From Ventricola sp051883735 (GTDB lineage: Bacteria; Bacillota; Clostridia; Christensenellales; Aristaeellaceae): 29,166 bases of DNA. The stretch is taken from the NCBI GenBank assembly GCA_051883735.1, contig JBJEUH010000063.1, positions 1 through 29,166 of the forward strand. Direction: 5' to 3'. How positions within the stretch are numbered: the stretch's first letter is position 1; each line of letters starts with the position of its first letter. Positions 23,399 through 29,166 of this stretch are shown one piece after another. The translations under genes and the position numbers were made by a program. The notes beneath the pieces are model-generated. The model did no database searches, was not told the origin of the DNA, and saw only the letters and a program-made list of their open reading frames with translations.

Positions 23399-24637
23399 AT
23401 GCACACAATGACGTCGCGCCGCCAGGCGGTGCTTGAGCAGATGGAGCAGGGGAGCATCATGGTGCTCTACAGCGGAGAGGCGATTCCGCAGAGCATGGAC
23501 GAATGCTGTCCGTTTGAGGCGAATCACCATTTCTTTTATCTGACCGGCCTGCGCCGCGAGAACATGGCGCTGGTGCTGAGCAGGAGCGCGAGCAAGGCGA
23601 AGACCATCCTCTTCATCGAGGAGCCTGTGCCGGCGATGGAGCGCTGGACCGGCAGACGGGTAACGAAGGACGAGGCCAAAGCGGTCAGCGGTATCGACGA
23701 CGTGCGCTACATCGACAGCCTGACGGACGCGTTGGGCCGCATGGTCGGCCGCGAGCAGGTGAACGCCGCGTATTTTGACTGCTACCGCTATGCGATGACC
23801 GACGCGGACAGCTACAACATGCGCAAGGCGCGCGAATTCATGGCCGCGTACCCGGCGATTACGCTCAAAAACGCGCATCCCATGCTCGCGGCGATGCGCA
23901 TGGTGAAGGACGAGAGCGAGATCGCCTGCCTGCGCGAGGCGATCGCCCTGACGGACAAGGGGCTGCGCCGCGTCCTCGCCACGCTGGCGCCGGGACAGAT
24001 GGAGTATCAGGCGCAGGCGGAGTTCGAGTATGCGATCCGGTACAACGGCGCCGAGGGCGACGCGTTTCACACGATCGCGGGCAGCGGCCTGAACGGCTGC
24101 ATGCTGCACTACAACACCAACCATTGCCGGATGGAGGCGGGGACGCTGCTGCTGCTCGATCTGGGCGCGAAGGTGAAGGGCTACGGCGCGGACATCACGC
24201 GCACCTATCCCGTCAGCGGAACATACTCCCCGCGGCAGAAGGCGATTTACGACGTCGTGCTGCGCGCGAATCAGGCGGTTGCCCAGGCGGCCAAGCCGGG
24301 TCTGACGCTCCGGCAGCTCAACGAGATCTGCAGGCAGACGCTTGCGGAGGGGCTGATGGCGCTGGGCAAGATCGACGCGCCGGAGCAGATCGACACCTAC
24401 TACATGCACGGCGTGTCGCACCACCTGGGCCTGGATATCCATGACGTCGTCGCGCACGACGAGGTGCCGCTTGCCCCGGGCATGGTCATCACCGACGAGC
24501 CGGGCCTGTACATCGACGAGGAGGAGATCGGCATCCGCATCGAGGACGATCTGCTCATCACGGATGAGGGCTGCGAGGTGCTCTCCAGGGACGTGCCGCG
24601 CACGACGGAAGAGATTGAAGCGCTGATGGCCCGCTGA
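23399..24637 (+). CDS. pepP: Xaa-Pro aminopeptidase (M24B)
   Basis: This cytoplasmic two-metal enzyme removes an N-terminal residue before proline. The 412 aa have an N-terminal creatinase-like domain (residues 1-170, including CCPFEANHHFFYLTG) and a pita-bread catalytic domain. All five metal ligands are present: Asp254 (LLLDLGAK), Asp265 (GADITRTY), His341 (HGVSHHLGLDIHD), Glu367 (ITDEPGLY) and Glu382 (GIRIEDDLL). AAGAGG lies 9 bp before the ATG; a second ATG follows three codons later. It is followed after 24 bp by ispE, probably in one transcript. PepP and PepQ (prolidase) are close relatives; the N-terminal domain and length favour aminopeptidase P. Confidence 0.93.
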   Translation: MHTMTSRRQAVLEQMEQGSIMVLYSGEAIPQSMDECCPFEANHHFFYLTGLRRENMALVLSRSASKAKTILFIEEPVPAMERWTGRRVTKDEAKAVSGIDDVRYIDSLTDALGRMVGREQVNAAYFDCYRYAMTDADSYNMRKAREFMAAYPAITLKNAHPMLAAMRMVKDESEIACLREAIALTDKGLRRVLATLAPGQMEYQAQAEFEYAIRYNGAEGDAFHTIAGSGLNGCMLHYNTNHCRMEAGTLLLLDLGAKVKGYGADITRTYPVSGTYSPRQKAIYDVVLRANQAVAQAAKPGLTLRQLNEICRQTLAEGLMALGKIDAPEQIDTYYMHGVSHHLGLDIHDVVAHDEVPLAPGMVITDEPGLYIDEEEIGIRIEDDLLITDEGCEVLSRDVPRTTEEIEALMAR

Positions 24638-24661
24638 TGCGGTCGGGGAGAGGGAAGACAG

Positions 24662-25549
24662 ATGAAGCTGAAGATTCAGGCGCGCGCCAAGATCAACTGG
24701 ACGCTCGACGTGGTGGGCGTGCTGCCCAACGGGTATCACGATCTCGACATGCTCATGCAGTCAGTCACGCTCTGCGATCAGATGACGATGGAGGACGCGG
24801 ACGCGCTGACGCTGTCCGTGCGCATGGGCGGCGGCTATGTGCCGGCGGACGAGAGCAACCTCGTCCTGCGCGCGGCGAGGGCGCTGCAGGCGTTTGCCGG
24901 CTGCACAAAGGGCGCGGCCATCGCGCTGCGCAAGTACATCCCCGTGGCGGCGGGCATGGGCGGCGGCAGCAGCGACGCGGCGGCGGCGCTCAAGGGCCTG
25001 AACGTCCTGTGGGGCCTGGGGCTTTCGGACGATGTGCTCGAGGAGATCGGCCTGACGGTCGGCGCGGACGTGCCGTTCTGCATCCGCGGCGGCCTGCAGC
25101 GCGCACAGGGCGTGGGCGAAAGGCTGACGCCCATCGCCATGAAGCGGCCGCTGTACCTCGTGGCGTTTCAGCCGTGCCGGGGCCTGTCCACCAGGGAGGT
25201 CTTCACCGCCCTGCACGAGGACGGCATCCGCGACGAGGACCGCCCGGACAACGAGGCCGCGCAGCGCGCGCTGCAAAGCGGCGACGTGCGCCTGCTGGGC
25301 AGGAGCCTGGGCAACGTGCTGGAGCCGGTGTCCCGCCGCCTGCGGCCGGACATCGACAGGGCCATCCGCGAGATCGAGGCGGCCGGCGCGGTCGGCGCGC
25401 GCATGACGGGCAGCGGCTCGGCGGTGTTCGGCGTGTTCCTGCATGCGGGCGCGTGCCGGAAGGCCGCGCAGGAGCTGCAGAAGACCTATCCCGCCTGCCG
25501 GATGATGCGCACCGCAGAATGCGGCGTGGTGATCGGGGAGGACGCATAA
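24662..25549 (+). CDS. ispE: 4-diphosphocytidyl-2-C-methyl-D-erythritol kinase
   Basis: This GHMP kinase phosphorylates CDP-methylerythritol in the non-mevalonate isoprenoid pathway. The 295 aa are normal. The N-terminal ARAKINWTLDVVG holds the catalytic lysine (Lys10). The ATP-binding loop VAAGMGGGSSDAAAALKGLN is around residues 96-115, GADVPFCIRGG gives the catalytic aspartate, and ARMTGSGSAVFGVF is the C-terminal GHMP motif. GGGGAGAGGG lies upstream. It implies the organism makes IPP by the MEP route. In Bacillus ispE neighbours purR; here it precedes sporulation genes. Confidence 0.96.
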   Translation: MKLKIQARAKINWTLDVVGVLPNGYHDLDMLMQSVTLCDQMTMEDADALTLSVRMGGGYVPADESNLVLRAARALQAFAGCTKGAAIALRKYIPVAAGMGGGSSDAAAALKGLNVLWGLGLSDDVLEEIGLTVGADVPFCIRGGLQRAQGVGERLTPIAMKRPLYLVAFQPCRGLSTREVFTALHEDGIRDEDRPDNEAAQRALQSGDVRLLGRSLGNVLEPVSRRLRPDIDRAIREIEAAGAVGARMTGSGSAVFGVFLHAGACRKAAQELQKTYPACRMMRTAECGVVIGEDA

Positions 25550-25607
25550 ATCGAGGTCATTCGGGTGACCCTTGTGGATATCAAACCGCTAGATGGGAGA
25601 TGTCCGC

Positions 25608-25769
25608 ATGGGTCGCCTTTTTTCTGCCGTTCTCTTTTCCGCCGTGCTGCTCCTGCCCGCGCGCGGAATGCCCGCGCCTGCGCAGCCGGTGTTTTTCAGC
25701 ATGCTCTTTCCGCAGCTCGTGCCGCCGGGCTGGCTGGAGGCGACGGCGGGAGAGGTGGTGTTCCTGTGA
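25608..25769 (+). CDS. Uncharacterised 53-aa exported or membrane peptide upstream of sleB
   Basis: No family is recognised. The frame follows GGGAG and overlaps the sleB GTG start by four bases (GTGA), an arrangement typical of translational coupling. The sequence opens with a signal-like segment (MGRLFSAVLFSAVLLLPARG) and continues as a hydrophobic, proline-containing chain (PVFFSMLFPQLVPPGWLEA) ending EVVFL. It might be exported or stay in the membrane. A conserved SleB partner, or a leader that sets SleB levels, are both possible. The 58-bp gap after ispE holds no clear promoter. Confidence 0.55.
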   Translation: MGRLFSAVLFSAVLLLPARGMPAPAQPVFFSMLFPQLVPPGWLEATAGEVVFL

Positions 25770-26449
25770 TCGGGCGGGGAAAGCGCCTCTGCGCCGCCCT
25801 GCTGTGCGCGGCGCTGCTCATGGCGATGGGCACACAGGAGGCCCGCGCGGCGGTGTACTGGGGCTCGCGCGGCACGCAGGTGAGCCAGGTGCAGCAGAAG
25901 CTCAAGCAATGGGGCTATTACGACGGCGCGGTGGACGGCGTCTTCGGGCAGGCGACGTATGACGCGGTCGTGCTCTTCCAGCGCAGGAACGGGCTGACGG
26001 CGGACGGCGTGGTCGGCACGAACACGCTGAACGCGCTGGGCATCTCGGGCACGGCCGCCACGGCGGTGACGGCCTCGTCCAGCACGAGCAATTCGTACGC
26101 GAGCGATGTGGAGCTGCTGGCGCGGCTCATCCACGGCGAGGCGCGCGGCGAGCCGTATGTGGGCATGGTGGCGGTCGGCGCGGTGGTGCTAAACCGCGTG
26201 AAGAGCAGCAAGTTCCCCAATACCATCGCCGGGGTGATCTACCAGTCCGGCGCGTTTGACGCGGTGTCGGACGGCCAGATCAACCTGACGCCGGGCGAGC
26301 AGAGCCGGCGCGCGGCGCGCGACGCGCTCAACGGCTGGGACCCGACGGGCGGCTGTCTGTACTATTACAACCCCGCGACGGCGACGTCGAAGTGGATCTG
26401 GACGCGCGAGGTGCGCCTGAACATCGGCGAGCACAGCTTCGCGGTGTGA
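25766..26449 (+). CDS. sleB: Spore cortex-lytic enzyme SleB
   Basis: SleB is a lytic transglycosylase held in the dormant spore that degrades cortex peptidoglycan during germination. The 227 aa begin with an export signal (residues 1-28) made by a GTG start overlapping the previous ORF. A PG_binding_1 domain follows (about 34-92; GSRGTQVSQVQQKLKQWGYY, VDGVFGQATYDAVVLFQ), then a short Ser/Thr/Ala linker. The SleB/Hydrolase_2 catalytic domain has the catalytic Glu125 in LIHGEARGEPYVGMVAVGAV. YYNPATATSKWIW and GEHSFAV end the domain as usual. It lies 12 bp before ypeB, the classic bicistron. This is the clearest evidence that the organism makes spores. Confidence 0.95.
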   Translation: MIGRGKRLCAALLCAALLMAMGTQEARAAVYWGSRGTQVSQVQQKLKQWGYYDGAVDGVFGQATYDAVVLFQRRNGLTADGVVGTNTLNALGISGTAATAVTASSSTSNSYASDVELLARLIHGEARGEPYVGMVAVGAVVLNRVKSSKFPNTIAGVIYQSGAFDAVSDGQINLTPGEQSRRAARDALNGWDPTGGCLYYYNPATATSKWIWTREVRLNIGEHSFAV

Positions 26450-26461
26450 CGGAGGCGCGGT

Positions 26462-27790
26462 ATGGGGAAGGAAAAGAAGCGCCTTCATTTCAGCGCCGGT
26501 CTGGCCATCCTGTTCGCGGTGCTGCTGTGCGTGTCGCTGGGCGTGAACGCCGCGCAGTGCGCGGACAACCGGGCGCTGAACATGCGGCTGTCCATGGAGC
26601 GGCAGCGGGACATGACGGACGTGGTCAGCGCGATGGCGGACATCGAGGTGAACCTGCAGAAGCTGCTGATCGCCTCCGGCGCGAGCCAGAGCGTGAACCT
26701 GCTCAGCGAGACGGCGCTGCTGGCGCAGCATGTGGAAAATGGGCTGTCGCGCCTGCCGCTGAGCCACGAGGCGGCCTCCGGCGCGATGAAGTTCGCCGGG
26801 CAGATGGGCGACTATGTGATGACGCTGGCGGCGCAGGTCTCCAGTGGCGGCATGCTGACCACCAGCGACGAGGCGCAGATTGAGCAGCTGCTCGTGGCCT
26901 GCCAGGGGCTCAACGCGCACCTGAGCCGCGTGAGCGAGCAGCTTTACACCGAGCCGATGGGGGAGATCGACCTGTATGCCGATGCGTCCGGCACCTGGCC
27001 GGAGGCGGCGATCACGGGCGAGAGCGGGATGGACTACCCGTCGCTGATCTACGACGGCCCGTTTTCAGACGGCAGGACCTCGGGCAGCCCCAAGGGCCTG
27101 ACGGGTGCGCGCATCACGCGCGAGCAGGCGAGAGAGGCCGCGGCGCGCTACGCCGGCACGACAGCGGACCGGGTGAAGGACGCGGCGGACAGCGGCGGAC
27201 AGTTTGAGGCGTTCGGCTTTGCCGCGCAGACGGATCATGGCGCGGTGAGCGTGCAGGTGACGGGACAGGGCGGCCATCTGCTGTGGATGATGCCGGAGGC
27301 GGCGGAGTTTGAGTCGCGCGTCGGCCGGGAGGAGTGCCTGCGCGCGGCGGCGGTCTACCTGGCCGACATGGGCTTTGGCGAGATGGAGCAGTGCTTCGTG
27401 CAGGAGTACGACGGCATGATCGTGGCGAACTTCGCCAGCGTTCAGGACGGCGTGCTGCTGTACCCGGATCAGGTGAAGGTGCAGGTGAGCCGGGAGACGG
27501 GCACGGTCGTCGGCGCGGAGTGCTCGCAGTTCCTGATGAACCACGAGACGCGCAGGGACGTTGAGCCTGGGCTGACCCTCTCGCAGGCGCAGCAGACGCT
27601 CTCCAGCCGGCTCCGCGTGCAGGACGCGCGGCTGTGCATCATCCCCACGGACGGGGGCGAGAAGCTCTGCTGGGAATTCAGGGGCGACTTTGCGGGCGCA
27701 GCCTATTATGCGTATGTCGATGCGCAGACGGGCGAAGCGGAAAAAATCCTGCGCGTGGCGCAGACCGAGGACGGCGAGACCGCGATCTGA
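26462..27790 (+). CDS. ypeB: Germination protein YpeB
   Basis: YpeB is needed for SleB to be stable and held in the spore; it is cleaved during germination. In 442 aa there is an N-terminal membrane anchor (about residues 9-30, AGLAILFAVLLCVSLGV). A helical domain follows (about 35-165; rich in Leu and Gln), then a linker. Repeated PepSY-like modules fill the C-terminal half: TREQAREAAARYAG, ...REECLRAAAVYLADMGF, ...TLSQAQQTLSSRL, ending with AYYAYVDAQTGEAEKIL. Length and layout match Bacillus YpeB. GGAGG precedes the start. It is cotranscribed with sleB and ends in a hairpin shared with the convergent cysteine-rich gene. Confidence 0.95.
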   Translation: MGKEKKRLHFSAGLAILFAVLLCVSLGVNAAQCADNRALNMRLSMERQRDMTDVVSAMADIEVNLQKLLIASGASQSVNLLSETALLAQHVENGLSRLPLSHEAASGAMKFAGQMGDYVMTLAAQVSSGGMLTTSDEAQIEQLLVACQGLNAHLSRVSEQLYTEPMGEIDLYADASGTWPEAAITGESGMDYPSLIYDGPFSDGRTSGSPKGLTGARITREQAREAAARYAGTTADRVKDAADSGGQFEAFGFAAQTDHGAVSVQVTGQGGHLLWMMPEAAEFESRVGREECLRAAAVYLADMGFGEMEQCFVQEYDGMIVANFASVQDGVLLYPDQVKVQVSRETGTVVGAECSQFLMNHETRRDVEPGLTLSQAQQTLSSRLRVQDARLCIIPTDGGEKLCWEFRGDFAGAAYYAYVDAQTGEAEKILRVAQTEDGETAI

Positions 27791-27797
27791 CGCGGCG

Positions 27798-27825
27798 AAG
27801 GGGAGATACGCGCGTATCTCCCCTT
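27798..27825. terminator. Perfect 28-bp palindrome between ypeB and the cysteine-rich gene
   Basis: AAGGGGAGATACGC (27798-27811) is followed immediately by its reverse complement (27812-27825). It is 7 bp past the ypeB stop and 6 bp past the stop of the convergent gene. T-tracts are weak on both sides (TGATTGCTT on the plus strand). Confidence 0.6.
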
Positions 27826-27831
27826 GATTGC

Positions 27832-28530
27832 TTAGCGCTCTTCGCGCTCGCGGTGCTCGCGGCGATGGTGCTCATGACAGTCGCGGCAGCCGCAGCGGTC
27901 GCAGATCCGGCCCCGGTCGCAGTCGCCGCCGCAGCCGCAGCGGTTGCAGCCGCAGTTGCCACAGCCGCAGCCGTCGCATCCGCAGTTGTTGCATCCACGG
28001 TTGTTGCAGCCGCAGCTGCCACAGCCGCAGCCGTCGCAGCCGCAGCCGCGCCGATGGCAGCGGCGGCAGAAGCGCTTGCGGTTGACGATGGTGATGACCG
28101 TGGGCACGATGGAGCAGGTGATGGAGACGCAGCCGTTGCAGATCGGGCCGGTGAAGGTGGTGTCAAATTCGCGGCAGGAGGAGAGGATCTGCTCGATCTC
28201 GTACTGGCCGGGTTCCAGGTTGGTGATGACCAGCGGCTCGTCGATCTCGGTGCAGCTGCCCACCCGCAGCGTGAAGAATTCGCCGCAGGGGAAGCTCGGG
28301 CCGGTGATGCGGATGCGCAGCGTGCGCGGCGTGCAGCTCTGGTTGCCGCACGGCTCCAGCAGGATGCTGTGGATCACCAGCGTCGGGCCGTTGTCGTTGC
28401 CCACGCAGCAGAACTGCGTCGGATTGCACAGCAGCGGATGAATCCAGTCCGGGAAGGGACAGAAGGAGTTGAAGCCGCAGCCGAAGCCGCAGCCGTCGCA
28501 GCCGCTCAGAAAAGGATGACAGAAGGACAT
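27832..28530 (-). CDS. Cysteine-rich, probable spore-surface protein (uncharacterised)
   Basis: No family is recognised as a whole. The 232 aa contain 38 cysteines. Residues 1-47 are Cys/Gly/Phe-rich (GCDGCGFGCGF; a CC pair at 41-42). Residues 48-153 look like a beta-sandwich of the prealbumin/Cna-B type (LRIRITGPSFPCGEFFTLRV, then VITNLEPGQYEIEQI, closing with TVITIVNRKR) with eight cysteines. Residues 155-218 form a tail with 22 cysteines, built on a 20-residue tandem unit (CGCDGCGCGSCGCNN at 163 and CGCDGCGCGNCGCNR at 183), and the end is His/Arg/Glu-rich. There is no signal peptide. GGAGGT supports the start. Neighbouring sleB-ypeB and a possible sigma-K-like promoter suggest a disulfide-crosslinked coat or exosporium protein made in the mother cell; metal binding is an alternative. 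Confidence 0.85.
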   Translation of the reverse strand: MSFCHPFLSGCDGCGFGCGFNSFCPFPDWIHPLLCNPTQFCCVGNDNGPTLVIHSILLEPCGNQSCTPRTLRIRITGPSFPCGEFFTLRVGSCTEIDEPLVITNLEPGQYEIEQILSSCREFDTTFTGPICNGCVSITCSIVPTVITIVNRKRFCRRCHRRGCGCDGCGCGSCGCNNRGCNNCGCDGCGCGNCGCNRCGCGGDCDRGRICDRCGCRDCHEHHRREHREREER

Positions 28531-28561
28531 TTTGTCGCACCTCCGGGGGGTCTATGGGAAA

Positions 28562-28680
28562 CGGAACGCCGCCGTTGGCGATTCCGCTAAGTTTGCATCT
28601 GGCGAATTTCGCCGGGAGCTTGCAGGGTGAGGCTCCACTGCATGCTATGACCCGGCCGGCGCAGGTGTGAAAGGTCAGCC
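28562..28680. other. Structured intergenic block, unidentified
   Basis: The gap between the cysteine-rich gene and the flippase promoter has several inverted repeats. CGGAACGCC pairs imperfectly with GGCGATTCCG (28562-28585), GGCGA with TCGCC (about 28605-28617), GCAGGGTG with CACTGC around 28623-28640, and TGACC with GGTCA (about 28648-28677). Plus-strand GGTGAGGCTCC (about 28627-28636) is shared with the M-box riboswitch core, but the other M-box parts were not found and no Mg2+ transporter follows. It might be a leader of the cysteine-rich gene or an independent RNA. Confidence 0.35.
28641..28668 (-). promoter_or_regulatory. Possible sigma-K-type promoter of the cysteine-rich gene
   Basis: On the minus strand CATAGCATG (28641-28649) matches CATANNNTA except for the last base, and AC pairs lie 15 and 17 bp upstream (28665-28668). 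The leader would be about 100 nt. No sigma-A-type promoter was seen for this gene. A chance match is possible. Confidence 0.3.
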
Positions 28681-28687
28681 AAAACGA

Positions 28688-28717
28688 TTTACAAATCCTT
28701 CCGGGAAGCGCTATAAT
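28688..28717 (+). promoter_or_regulatory. Promoter of the flippase gene
   Basis: TTTACA (28688-28693), an 18-bp spacer and a perfect TATAAT (28712-28717), about 43 bp before the start codon. Confidence 0.7.
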
Positions 28718-28759
28718 AGATACCGTATGTATACGCTTAGTTCATTGAGGAGATTTTTT

Positions 28760-29166
28760 ATGCGTCTCAAAAGCCTCGCCCGGCGCATCACGGGCAACGA
28801 TTATGTCTATACCATCTTCACCAAGATCATGGCCGTGGTCATCGGCCTGATCGCCTCGAGCTACTCCAACCGTTTCCTGGGCCCGGAGCTCAAGGGCGAG
28901 CTGGGCCAGATTTCTTCGATGATCTCCATCGTCGCCGTCACGGCGAACTTCGGCCTGTATCAGCCGTATCCGTATTACAAGCGGCAGGGCGAGCCGGATG
29001 TGCTCGACAAGTTCCTGCGCATCTTCCTGCTGCAGTTCATCGCCTATACGGTCATCGGCGTCGTGGCGGCCGCGGCATTCCAGTCCTTCGCGCTGACGGC
29101 GGTCTGCCTGATCGCGCCGATTCAGGTGCTGGCCAATCAGCTGAGCTTCATGATCATGGTGGAGGA
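28760..29166 (+). CDS. Wzx/MATE-like oligosaccharide flippase family protein, N-terminal part
   Basis: This is a membrane protein of the polysaccharide-exporter superfamily, which moves lipid-linked sugars across the cytoplasmic membrane. Only 135 codons are in the window; the frame is open at the end. GAGGAGA lies 6 bp before the ATG. The N-terminus has a short basic lead (MRLKSLARRI), then helix 1 (YTIFTKIMAVVIGLIASSYS) followed by the family-typical NRFLGPELKGELGQI loop. A second helix (SIVAVTANFGLY) is followed by YYKRQ and a hydrophobic pair (FLLQFIAYTVIGVVAAAAF, LTAVCLIAPIQVLA). The rest of the gene, and any polysaccharide cluster, lie beyond the edge. Confidence 0.85.
   Translation, partial: MRLKSLARRITGNDYVYTIFTKIMAVVIGLIASSYSNRFLGPELKGELGQISSMISIVAVTANFGLYQPYPYYKRQGEPDVLDKFLRIFLLQFIAYTVIGVVAAAAFQSFALTAVCLIAPIQVLANQLSFMIMVE

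Noticed and set aside
23162..24739. Extension of the yitT frame upstream into pepP (antisense)
   Set aside because: The upstream part is antisense to pepP and has no membrane-protein character; the promoter and ribosome-binding site place the start near 23161-23179.
27900..28080. CRISPR or tandem-repeat array
   Set aside because: The short CCGCAGCCG-type repetition encodes the Gly-Cys tail; there are no spacers and no cas genes.
27634..28590. Plus-strand frame rich in Ala and Val opposite the cysteine-rich gene
   Set aside because: The runs of Ala arise from the Gly-Cys codons read in reverse. The minus frame has GGAGGT and a plausible beta domain.
28621..28660. M-box (Mg2+) riboswitch call from GGTGAGGCTCC
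   Set aside because: Only the short core matches, the flipping-strand parts are absent, and the downstream gene is a flippase with its own promoter beyond the element.

Overview
The window is GC-rich, gene-dense chromosomal DNA, most likely from a spore-forming member of the Clostridia. Four things support this: a PyrR-type attenuator in front of a pyr operon whose dihydroorotate dehydrogenase is the PyrK/PyrD (class 1B) pair, a Gram-positive PurR with its PurBox, the pth-mfd pair, and a sleB-ypeB spore-germination pair. Nothing finer than class can be said safely; a GC-rich gut lineage such as Christensenellales is a guess. No phage, transposase, CRISPR array, tRNA or rRNA was seen.

Layout. 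At 1-2680 murC (-) and purR (+) diverge from a shared promoter region with a perfect PurBox. At 2974-7376 come pth, mfd and the small SRP RNA with its own promoter and terminator. At 7421-8751 a patatin-like lipase (+) converges on a small C_GCAxxG_C_C redox-type protein (-). At 8839-14643 lies the pyrimidine operon: extended -10 promoter, PyrR attenuator, pyrR-pyrB-pyrC-pyrF-pyrK-pyrD and terminator; pyrE and carAB are absent. A LacI-family regulator follows. At 15874-20086 a minus-strand block holds a TPR-like membrane protein, glutamine-dependent nadE and a secreted metallophosphoesterase. At 20192-22214 a GntR/FCD regulator with a palindromic operator is coupled to a secreted class-C serine hydrolase. 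At 22565-27790 lie yitT (-), pepP, ispE, an uncharacterised 53-aa ORF, sleB and ypeB. At 27832-28530 is an extremely cysteine-rich protein (-), probably a spore-surface component. The window ends inside a Wzx/MATE-like flippase gene.

The most unusual signals are two. (1) A structured repeat (unit R, often followed by unit A) occurs four times. In all four cases it begins within about 30 nt of a stop codon and points the same way as the gene it follows (murC, purR, pyrF, yitT). Its hairpin stems differ between copies but keep pairing, so the structure looks selected or recently spread. (2) The 232-aa protein beside sleB-ypeB has 38 cysteines, a prealbumin/Cna-B-like middle domain and a tandem Gly-Cys tail. 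Smaller leads are a 53-aa secreted ORF coupled to sleB, a possible sigma-K-like promoter before the cysteine-rich gene, and short leader ORFs before the GntR and LacI regulators.
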